From contig WLDZ01000039.1 in NCBI GenBank assembly GCA_009704515.1, forward strand, positions 1 through 8,147: a stretch of DNA of 8,147 nt, written 5' to 3'. Under the pieces are notes generated by a model. It saw only the letters and a list, made by a program, of their open reading frames with translations, searched no databases and was not told where the DNA came from. Shown piece after piece: positions 1 through 6,179 of the stretch. The position numbers were made by a program, and so were the translations under genes. The DNA comes from Actinomycetota bacterium. Its GTDB lineage: Bacteria; Actinomycetota; Actinomycetes; Nanopelagicales; Nanopelagicaceae. Within the stretch, counting starts at the first letter, position 1, and every line of letters starts with the position of its first letter.

Positions 1-1
1 G

Positions 2-1075
2 CCACTAAAGACTCGTGATGATTTATCACGGGCCTACACACCGGGTGTTGCTCGTATTTGCCAAGCAATCGTTGCTGACCCATCAGATGCACGTCGCCTT
101 ACTATTAAGCGCAATACTGTCGCTGTTGTAACCGATGGATCAGCTGTTTTAGGCCTTGGAAACATCGGCCCAGCCGCTGCGCTACCTGTGATGGAAGGTA
201 AGGCGGCCTTATTTAAGCGCTTTGCCGATGTTGATGCATGGCCTGTTTGTTTAGATACTCAAGATGTTGATGAAATCGTTCGCACAGTGCAGTTGATTGC
301 GCCCGTCTATGGTGGCATCAACCTTGAAGATATCTCTGCACCTCGTTGCTTTGAAGTTGAAGCACGCCTGCGCGAGCTATTAGACATCCCAGTTTTCCAC
401 GATGACCAACACGGTACTGCGATTGTGGTTCTAGCTGCACTTCGTAACGCCCTTAAATTAGTTAAGAAAGACTTGAAGTCTGCAAAGATTGTTCTAAGTG
501 GTGTTGGCGCAGCAGGTAATGCAATTGCGCGGTTGTTAACTCTAGATGGCGCAAGCAACATTATCGGCTTTAATCACCATGGAGTAATTCATAACGACAT
601 GAAATCTGATGATTCCATGCAGCAATGGTTTATCAATAACAGTAATCCGACTAATTTCACGGGCAAGATATCTGAAGCAATGATCGGTGCAGATATATTC
701 ATTGGTGTTAGCGCACCTAATGTATTAACTGAATCTGATGTTGCCTCGATGGCTAAGGGTTCCATTGTTTTCGCACTTGCAAACCCAGATCCCGAGATTG
801 ATCCAGTGATCGCAAGAAAGTATGCAACTGTTGTGGCTACAGGACGTAGCGATCAACCAAATCAAATCAACAACGTTTTGGCCTTCCCGGGAATTTTCCG
901 TGGATTGCTAGATGCAAATGCGCATAAGATTTCAGATCAGATGCTTCTTGCAGCTGCTGCAGCTATTTCAGAGTGTGTTTCACCCGAACAGCTGAACACA
1001 TCATTTATTGTGCCAAGCGTCTTTGATCCGAATGTTGTAAAAGCTGTTGCTGCGGCGGTAAAGAAGTCAGTGTGA
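2..1075 (+). CDS. Malic enzyme (malate dehydrogenase, oxaloacetate-decarboxylating), 5'-truncated
   Basis: This enzyme oxidatively decarboxylates malate to pyruvate and CO2 with NAD(P)+ in the cytoplasm. The reading frame is open from base 2, so the N-terminus lies outside the window; 357 residues are visible. YTPGVA near residues 12-17 carries the family's catalytic tyrosine. The glycine-rich GLGNIGP stretch leads to MEGKAALFK, with the catalytic lysine at about residue 67. NLEDISAP and HDDQHGTA (about 108-139) supply the acidic metal ligands. A Rossmann GVGAAG lies at 167-172, and [10 protein letters not shown] plus NNVLAFPG follow toward the C-terminus. Short bacterial forms are about 380-410 residues, so perhaps 30-50 are missing, or more if an N-terminal ACT domain exists. 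The acidic residue usual at the end of the second Rossmann strand is Asn191 here, so cofactor preference is unclear. The stop overlaps the GTG start of the next gene (GTGA), implying co-transcription. Confidence 0.95.
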   Translation, partial: PLKTRDDLSRAYTPGVARICQAIVADPSDARRLTIKRNTVAVVTDGSAVLGLGNIGPAAALPVMEGKAALFKRFADVDAWPVCLDTQDVDEIVRTVQLIAPVYGGINLEDISAPRCFEVEARLRELLDIPVFHDDQHGTAIVVLAALRNALKLVKKDLKSAKIVLSGVGAAGNAIARLLTLDGASNIIGFNHHGVIHNDMKSDDSMQQWFINNSNPTNFTGKISEAMIGADIFIGVSAPNVLTESDVASMAKGSIVFALANPDPEIDPVIARKYATVVATGRSDQPNQINNVLAFPGIFRGLLDANAHKISDQMLLAAAAAISECVSPEQLNTSFIVPSVFDPNVVKAVAAAVKKSV

Positions 1076-1695
1076 TTGAGCTAGCGGCAACCTTTGATGA
1101 ACAGTTTGCGAGTATCGCCCCCATATTTGTCTATCTTTTAGCAGGGGGAATCGTTTTTGCTCAAACCGCCTTTCTGCCCGCATTTTTCTTACCCGGTAGC
1201 TCGGTTCTTTTCAGCGCTGGGCTAGTTGCTTCAACCGGTAAAGATGTCGGTATCTTCAATGTGGCCATGGTGATTTTCATGGCCGCTGCCTCTGGTAATC
1301 AGGTTGGCTTCGCCCTTGGACGAAAGATCGGCAGACCTTTGCTGGATAGATATAAGGATCCAAGGATTCAAAAAATAGTTAACCGCTCTGAAACTTTTTA
1401 CAAGAGAAACGGGTGGTGGTCAGTTTTTGCCGCACGATTTATTCCGTGGGTACGAACTTTTGTTCCTACTATTGCTGGTGCTTCTAAGATGAATTATTAC
1501 AGCTTCTCATCTGCAAACGTCATAGGTGCATTGGTGTGGGGAGTTGGAATTACATTAGCTGGGTATTACACAGCGACTTTGCCGTGGGTAGAAACTTGGA
1601 CTTATTCGATTGCCGCTTTCACCATTATTGCTTCAATTACTTACGCACTCGTTGATTACTTACGCCACCGGCAACAACGCCCGCATACGTCATAA
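1072..1695 (+). CDS. DedA-family (SNARE-associated/VTT domain) membrane protein
   Basis: This is an integral membrane protein of the DedA family. Studied members act in undecaprenyl-phosphate or phospholipid flipping and in proton-dependent membrane homeostasis; the role here is unknown. It has 207 residues, the usual family size. Motifs in order are LPAFFLPG (35-42), GNQVGFALGRKIG (75-87) and ARFIPWVRTFVPTIAG (121-136), the last with both conserved arginines (R122, R128). Hydrophobic segments lie near 15-35, 38-53, 62-82, 130-137 and 146-190. Oddly, the acidic residues usual in the first two motifs are replaced: Gln31 (E39 in E. coli YqjA), Ser43 (D51 in YqjA) and Asn76 in the usual GDQ/GDN motif. 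The GTG start overlaps the malic enzyme stop (GTGA) with only a weak AAGAAG upstream, so translational coupling is likely. The 3' end overlaps the convergent transporter gene by 59 bp. Confidence 0.93.
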   Translation: MIELAATFDEQFASIAPIFVYLLAGGIVFAQTAFLPAFFLPGSSVLFSAGLVASTGKDVGIFNVAMVIFMAAASGNQVGFALGRKIGRPLLDRYKDPRIQKIVNRSETFYKRNGWWSVFAARFIPWVRTFVPTIAGASKMNYYSFSSANVIGALVWGVGITLAGYYTATLPWVETWTYSIAAFTIIASITYALVDYLRHRQQRPHTS

Positions 1696-2566
1696 CAATT
1701 CCCGTTACTAAGTAAGCGCTTACGCTAACGCCTTCTGTAGGTGAGACGAGATCAATTATCAAAGATCCGACTAGCTGCCCGCCAACGCTAAACAATGTAA
1801 AAGTCAACACACCTAAATGCTGAACAATTGTTGAAGTAAAGGCGATGTAAATGACACCAATTACTCCACCGGTGTAAATCCACCAAGGCCCACTTGGCAG
1901 TGATGAAAGCTCATTCCTACCCAGAACCAATCCAGCAGTAATCAATACAAGAAGAAATGCTGTTCCTGTCATAAAGTTTAATAGTGATGTAGTGAAGCTT
2001 TGTTGTGAATGCTCATTAATTTGACCATTTAAAGCGCGCTGGATACCAACAATTGCTCCGGCAATGCCGCCAGCAGTTACAGCAAGCATTGATAGGTCAT
2101 TTGCATCGATGCGATCCCACACCGAGACCAGGACGGCAAGAACAGTCAAAAACGCTGCCAATACACGCCTTGGTGAGATCAGCTTCTTTCCCCCACCAGT
2201 TAAGCCAATTCGATCAACAATCAGTGACATTGCTGTTTGCCCCGCAATAGATGCAACTGAATAGATAGCTACACCAATAAGGGGAACAATCTGAGTTTGA
2301 ATTGCAACAAAGCTTCCGCCAAGGGCACCTGCAAACAATTTCCAACGTGCTATCTCTTTATTTGCGACAGATCGACGTAGTTTCTTGATTCCCTCTTTTA
2401 TCTTTGTGTTAAAGAGCGTGATGACAAAAATGATGATGAGGCCTGAACCAAAAGAAACAAGAGCTGCTTGTAAACCATTATCAAGGCGGTGAGAAAGTTC
2501 CCCATTTGCTCGTGCCTGCAAAGCAATCATGGCCCCCGAAAGGGCTGCCAGTAAATCTAGCCGCAT
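1637..2566 (-). CDS. DMT-superfamily transporter, DUF606/YdcZ type, internally duplicated
   Basis: This is a predicted inner-membrane protein of 309 residues with about ten hydrophobic helices, in the drug/metabolite transporter superfamily. The substrate is unknown. The sequence is a clear tandem duplication. ALQARANGELSHRL near 15-28 is matched by GIQRALNGQINEH near 174-186, each followed by a serine/glycine-rich helix ending in FGSG or FMTG. SVASIAGQTAMSLIVDRIG (103-121) is matched by TLFSVGGQLVGSLIIDLVS (257-275). Single-domain DUF606 proteins are about 150 residues, so this is the fused two-repeat form common in Actinobacteria. The start ATG shares one base with the yqhA-like stop (TAATG) and no Shine-Dalgarno sequence is visible, so translation probably depends on re-initiation. 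It is the last gene of a three-gene minus-strand set. Its final 59 bp run antisense through the end of dedA. Confidence 0.9.
   Translation of the reverse strand: MRLDLLAALSGAMIALQARANGELSHRLDNGLQAALVSFGSGLIIIFVITLFNTKIKEGIKKLRRSVANKEIARWKLFAGALGGSFVAIQTQIVPLIGVAIYSVASIAGQTAMSLIVDRIGLTGGGKKLISPRRVLAAFLTVLAVLVSVWDRIDANDLSMLAVTAGGIAGAIVGIQRALNGQINEHSQQSFTTSLLNFMTGTAFLLVLITAGLVLGRNELSSLPSGPWWIYTGGVIGVIYIAFTSTIVQHLGVLTFTLFSVGGQLVGSLIIDLVSPTEGVSVSAYLVTGIVMTYAGVVAGGVSNQRVRK
1703..1730. repeat. Perfect 12-bp palindrome with outer inverted arms
   Basis: GTAAGCGCTTAC (1712-1723) is a perfect palindrome, flanked by CGTTA (1703-1707) and its reverse complement TAACG (1726-1730). It lies 17 bases past the dedA stop, inside the transporter coding sequence (around residues 279-288). 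The CG-centred core resembles operators of LacI-family repressors, but it has no promoter beside it. There is no T-run, so it is not a normal intrinsic terminator. It may be chance. Confidence 0.4.
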
Positions 2567-3096
2567 TACTTATGTGTGCCGCTGAATTCGCGCTTGTCTG
2601 CGATCCAATCCATCAGTGCAAATAGAACTCCTGAAACTACGAAGGTTAAGTGAATAAGGATTCTCCAGATCGTTCCTTCTCCAACTTCTTCTTTTCCAGC
2701 TAGATTGATGAAATCCTTTAACAATTCAATAACTGAAATCGCAACAAGAGAACCAATAAGTTTGATTTTCAAACCACTGAAATCAATTGTTCCCATCCAG
2801 TGTGGGCGATCCTTTGATTCTGTTGCGACATCGATACGTGAAACAAAGTTTTCATAGCCGGCAAAAATCACCATCAAGATCAAGTTAGCCAAAAGAGTAA
2901 GGTCAAGCAAGGCAAGCAAATCTAAAGTAAATGTCTGAGCACTTGATTCGCCGACCTTTTCAAACATGTGGATGAATTCAACTATGAATCGATAGGTCAA
3001 CAAAATCAATGTTCCGACTAGTCCCAAATATAAAGGCGCTAGCAAGAAGCGAGAGCGAAATAAGATGACTTCAACGATATGCGATAGCTGACTCAT
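2566..3096 (-). CDS. YqhA-family (UPF0114) integral membrane protein
   Basis: This is a 176-residue membrane protein of the UPF0114/YqhA family, whose biochemical function is not established. Recognisable family segments are SRFLLAPLYLGLVGTL (15-30), LLALLDLTLLANLILMVIF (60-78), GYENFVSRID (80-89), and WMGTIDFSGLKIKL followed by SLVAISVIELLKDF (100-129). Four membrane helices are likely near 16-38, 58-80, 110-130 and 143-165. The length is normal for the family. The gene follows the ABC-F gene by 14 bp and its stop codon is coupled to the transporter start. No ribosome binding site is visible. Instead a TAAAAT hexamer ends 6 bases before the ATG, consistent with a -10 element for a leaderless transcript. 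Family assignment is confident; any role is open. Confidence 0.9.
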   Translation of the reverse strand: MSQLSHIVEVILFRSRFLLAPLYLGLVGTLILLTYRFIVEFIHMFEKVGESSAQTFTLDLLALLDLTLLANLILMVIFAGYENFVSRIDVATESKDRPHWMGTIDFSGLKIKLIGSLVAISVIELLKDFINLAGKEEVGEGTIWRILIHLTFVVSGVLFALMDWIADKREFSGTHK

Positions 3097-3102
3097 GTCT
3101 AA

Positions 3103-3108
3103 ATTTTA
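3103..3108 (-). promoter_or_regulatory. Candidate -10 element ahead of the yqhA-family gene
   Basis: On the minus strand, TAAAAT (one mismatch to TATAAT) ends 6 bases before the ATG at 3096, inside the 14-bp gap after the ABC-F stop. The spacing equals that proposed for kynU. No TTGACA-like -35 is seen at 16-18 bp. It may be an internal promoter making a leaderless mRNA for the two downstream membrane-protein genes, or simply AT-rich sequence. Confidence 0.3.
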
Positions 3109-3110
3109 AC

Positions 3111-4880
3111 TTAACCCTCTAGCGAAAGGGTCACTTGGAGCCATTCCTCCTCTAGTTTCGCGGCTTCCTTGCTCAAAACAGCTAGCTCTGCAGCAATAGC
3201 TACCAAGCGTTCGGCATCAAAAGCCGAACTCTCCTGTTCAGCAGTTAAGGCTGCGATAGCCGCACTACATTTTTCCATCTGGCGTTCAAGTCGAACTAAA
3301 TCTTTCTTCAACTGTCTTTGTTCTGCGGCATTTGAACTCTTTTTTTCCTTTGTGCTCGTACTAACTAATGACAATGCATCTACGCGTTGTTCAAGATACT
3401 CATCGACTCCTCGGGGCAAGTCACGTACTTTCTTATCACCCAGTAAACCAACAAAGCGATCACAGACTCGTTCAAGGAAATACCTATCATGCGAGATAAC
3501 AATCAAAGTGCCGCCATAGCTATCCAAGAGATCTTCAAGCTCAGTAAGGGTTTCAATATCAAAGTCATTTGTTGGCTCATCCAGTAAAAGAACATTTGGG
3601 CTATCCATTAATAATCGAGTCAACTGTAAACGTCGTTTTTCTCCGCCTGATAAGTCTCCTACTGGGGTCCATTGTGATTCGCGATCAAAACCTAATCGCT
3701 CACATAATTGAGAAGCAGATAACTCGCGCCCACCGCCAATTTCGACACGGTTAGCAACCTTTTCAACAGCTTCAAGAACACGCCAAGTTGGATCAAGCTC
3801 ATCTAGATGCTGAGTCAGAAAAGCAGCTTTTACAGTTACACCTGTTACAAGTTTTCCTGCAGTTGGTGCAATTTCACCCGTTAAGGTTTTCATTAAGGTC
3901 GTTTTTCCAGCACCGTTTACGCCAACAATTCCAATTCGATCACCTGGGCCAATATTCCAATACAGATCTTCAATAAGTTCGTTGTCGCCTAGTTTTACTT
4001 GTACATGATGGGCTTCATACACTGTTTTTCCTAGACGGTTCAGTGCGAACTTCAGCAGTTCGCCTTGATCGCGTGGTGCTGGTTCATCCGCGATTAAAAC
4101 ATTTGCCGCATCGACACGAAATTTAGGTTTAGTAGTACGAGCTGGCGCACCGCGACGCAACCAAGCAAGCTCCTTTTTAATTAACATATTTCGGCGTTGA
4201 TCCATAACAGATGCTTGGCGAGAACGTTCGGCTTTCGACAAAACAAAAGCGCTATAACCACCGTCGTATTCTTCGACCTTACCTTCGACAACTTCCCAGG
4301 TTCGATCTGTAACAGCATCCAGGAACCAACGATCGTGTGTAACAACAACCACAGCCAGACCTCGGCGATTGTTGATGTAGGTTGCAAGCCAAGCAACGCC
4401 TTCTACATCTAGGTGGTTTGTTGGCTCATCAAGCAAAATCAAATCAAGTTCGTTAATAAGTAGTTTTGCTAATCCAACACGCCTGCGTTCTCCGCCAGAT
4501 AGTTGGCCAAATTTGCGATCAAAAATATGGTCATCAAAGCTGCCAAACAATCCAGTAAAGACTTCACGGATGTTTGGATCACTTGCCCACTCGTGTTTTG
4601 CTGCATCGCCCAGAACTACTTCACCTACACTGCTTTCGGGATTTGCAAGATCGACCTGAGACAACAAACCAATCTTTGCCGAATTAGATTTTGTTACACG
4701 ACCCGAATCTGGAGGTTCTAATCCGGCCATAACTTTCATTAAAGTACTTTTGCCCGATCCATTACGACCAACAATTCCGATTCGATCACCTTCAGAAACG
4801 CCAAGCGAGACGCCTACTAAGAGCTCTTTGATATCAAAGGCTTTAGAGACATCTTCGATGTTAACAACATTGCGCGCCAC
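3111..4880 (-). CDS. ABC-F family ATPase, Uup-like
   Basis: This is a soluble protein with two ABC ATPase domains and no membrane part. ABC-F proteins act on ribosomes, and Uup has also been tied to branched DNA and transposon excision. With the GTG at 4880 as start (589 residues, beginning MARNVVNIEDV), domain 1 has Walker A GRNGSGKST (38-46), signature LSGGERRR (127-134) and DEPTNHLD (151-158). The inter-domain linker contains KELAWLRRGAPARTT, typical of Uup. Domain 2 has GVNGAGKTT (320-328), LSGGEKRR (410-417) and DEPTNDFD (434-441), where Uup usually has DEPTNDLD. Residues about 510-588 form a charged, heptad-like C-terminal coiled coil matching the Uup CTD. The frame stays open 32 codons further to an ATG at 4976, but that extension has no family similarity and would overlap kynU, so GTG is preferred. 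It is the first gene of the minus-strand set. Confidence 0.93.
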   Translation of the reverse strand: MARNVVNIEDVSKAFDIKELLVGVSLGVSEGDRIGIVGRNGSGKSTLMKVMAGLEPPDSGRVTKSNSAKIGLLSQVDLANPESSVGEVVLGDAAKHEWASDPNIREVFTGLFGSFDDHIFDRKFGQLSGGERRRVGLAKLLINELDLILLDEPTNHLDVEGVAWLATYINNRRGLAVVVVTHDRWFLDAVTDRTWEVVEGKVEEYDGGYSAFVLSKAERSRQASVMDQRRNMLIKKELAWLRRGAPARTTKPKFRVDAANVLIADEPAPRDQGELLKFALNRLGKTVYEAHHVQVKLGDNELIEDLYWNIGPGDRIGIVGVNGAGKTTLMKTLTGEIAPTAGKLVTGVTVKAAFLTQHLDELDPTWRVLEAVEKVANRVEIGGGRELSASQLCERLGFDRESQWTPVGDLSGGEKRRLQLTRLLMDSPNVLLLDEPTNDFDIETLTELEDLLDSYGGTLIVISHDRYFLERVCDRFVGLLGDKKVRDLPRGVDEYLEQRVDALSLVSTSTKEKKSSNAAEQRQLKKDLVRLERQMEKCSAAIAALTAEQESSAFDAERLVAIAAELAVLSKEAAKLEEEWLQVTLSLEG

Positions 4881-4904
4881 GGTAGGAGAGCGTACCTTTC
4901 CCTT
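4870..4904 (+). promoter_or_regulatory. Candidate kynUA promoter giving a leaderless transcript
   Basis: Upstream of kynU, TTGCGC (4870-4875) and TACCTT (4893-4898) are separated by exactly 17 bp, with 6 bp from the hexamer to the ATG at 4905. This fits a sigma70-type promoter whose transcript starts at or next to the start codon. The -35 matches the consensus only in TTG. A GGAGAG at 4885-4890 could be a Shine-Dalgarno sequence, but 14 bases from the ATG is too far to be optimal. On the opposite strand TACGCT (4894 to 4889) overlaps the same site and lies 8 bases before the ABC-F GTG, so the gap may fire both ways. The call rests on spacing only. Confidence 0.4.
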
Positions 4905-6179
4905 ATGAAGGTAACTGACCGCGAATATGCGGAAGAGCTCGATAAAAAAGATCCGCTGGCTCACTTCAAATCCCAATTTGTCGTTGGTGACCCCACCATG
5001 TGTTATCTCGATGGAAATTCTCTGGGTCGTTTACCCAAGGCAACCATTACGGCGATCAACGACTTTATGACCAAGGAGTGGGGTCCCGAAGTCGTAACCG
5101 GTTGGAGCCATTGGGTTGATGAAGCTCAACCAACCGGAGATTTATTGGGCGAAGCAGCATTAGGGGCCGCTGCGGGGCAGGTTCTTGTTTGCGATACAAC
5201 ATCTGTTAATTTCTACCAACTATGCCTAGCCGCAATTAAGGCACGCCCTGGGCGTAAAACAATAATCACAGATGCTGCAAACTTTCCAACTGATCGTTAC
5301 ATCCTGGATGGAATCGCTAAACAATTTGGTTTAAATCTTGTCATCATCGACAACGAAGATCCAGCTATTGCAACTCATGAACGAATCACTACCGAAGTTC
5401 TTGCACCGTACCTTAATGATGATGTCGCAATGGTGACACTTGAAGTTATCCAATACCGATCAGGTGCGCGCACCGACCTAAAATCAATTACAGATCAAGT
5501 GCGAGCAATTGGCGCACTAGTTGTCTGGGATGCAAGTCACGCAGTTGGTGCAATTGAATTAAACCTTGACGCTAATGGTGTTGATCTTTGTGTTGGTTGC
5601 ACATACAAATATGGAAACTCAGGACCTGGTTCACCCGCTTGGTTATATGTTTCAAAGCGAATTCAGAAAGAACTACAAGTTCCTATTCAGGGATGGTTTG
5701 CACAGGATGCGCAGTTTGAAATGGGACCAGTGTTTGAACGTTCTCAAACAATACGAGGTTTTCAGATTGCAAGTCCGTCGCTTATGGGAATCCGTTGCGT
5801 TCAGACAGCATTTGCAATGATTAAAGAAGCCGGCATTGATGCAATTGCGCACAAGGCAGCGGTTGGAACACAGATGATGATTGATCTTTACGATGAATGG
5901 TTAGCACCGCTTGGACTTGAGCTCAATACATCCCGTGATCCAAAAGAGCGTGGGGGGCATATTTCCTTAGTTCACCCAGATGCAGCCCAAATTTGCGTAG
6001 CAATGCGGACCATAAGCAATGTGATTCCTGATTACCGCACGCCAAACTCAATTCGCTTAGCCATTTCTCCCCTACCTACCTCTTTCGTTGAGATCTGGGA
6101 TGGCTTTGAACGTATGCGTGATTTAGTGGCATCTGGCCGCTATAAAGAGGCTAAAGAAGGCGGTTCACGAGTCACATGA
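4905..6179 (+). CDS. kynU: Kynureninase
   Basis: This PLP-dependent hydrolase cleaves L-kynurenine to anthranilate and L-alanine (or 3-hydroxykynurenine to 3-hydroxyanthranilate) in the cytoplasm. It has 424 residues, typical for the family. Landmarks are YLDGNSLGRLP (34-44), the PLP-phosphate region CDTTSVNFYQ (96-105) and NFPTDRY (126-132). WDASHAVGA carries the PLP-nitrogen aspartate D209, and GCTYKYGNSGPGSP (231-244) carries the Schiff-base lysine K235. GWF (263-265) is a substrate-site segment, and IRLAISPL (383-390) supplies the likely carboxylate-binding arginine R384. Two loops deviate: YKYGNSGPG instead of the common YKYLNGGPG, and IASPS at the position of the substrate-specificity pair. 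The ATG is the only sensible start, 24 bp from the divergent ABC-F gene. Its stop overlaps kynA (ATGA). Context supports tryptophan catabolism. Confidence 0.94.
   Translation: MKVTDREYAEELDKKDPLAHFKSQFVVGDPTMCYLDGNSLGRLPKATITAINDFMTKEWGPEVVTGWSHWVDEAQPTGDLLGEAALGAAAGQVLVCDTTSVNFYQLCLAAIKARPGRKTIITDAANFPTDRYILDGIAKQFGLNLVIIDNEDPAIATHERITTEVLAPYLNDDVAMVTLEVIQYRSGARTDLKSITDQVRAIGALVVWDASHAVGAIELNLDANGVDLCVGCTYKYGNSGPGSPAWLYVSKRIQKELQVPIQGWFAQDAQFEMGPVFERSQTIRGFQIASPSLMGIRCVQTAFAMIKEAGIDAIAHKAAVGTQMMIDLYDEWLAPLGLELNTSRDPKERGGHISLVHPDAAQICVAMRTISNVIPDYRTPNSIRLAISPLPTSFVEIWDGFERMRDLVASGRYKEAKEGGSRVT

Noticed and set aside
951..968. GCAGCTGCTGCAGC-type repeat in the malic enzyme gene
   Set aside because: It encodes an alanine run (AAAAA) normal at this point of the family; no independent repeat element is supported.
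188..1075. Malic enzyme starting at the GTG at 188
   Set aside because: The same frame is open back to base 2 and encodes the conserved YTPGVA and GLGNIGP segments, so 188 is internal to a truncated gene.
3169..4721. Several 60-116-residue open frames antisense to the ABC-F gene and similar ones over other genes
   Set aside because: They lie wholly over well-conserved genes, show no recognisable family, and look like by-products of codon composition.
4881..4976. 32-residue N-terminal extension of the ABC-F protein from an ATG at 4976
   Set aside because: The extension has no family similarity, overlaps the kynU start region antisense, and the GTG at 4880 gives the normal N-terminus MARNVVNIEDV.
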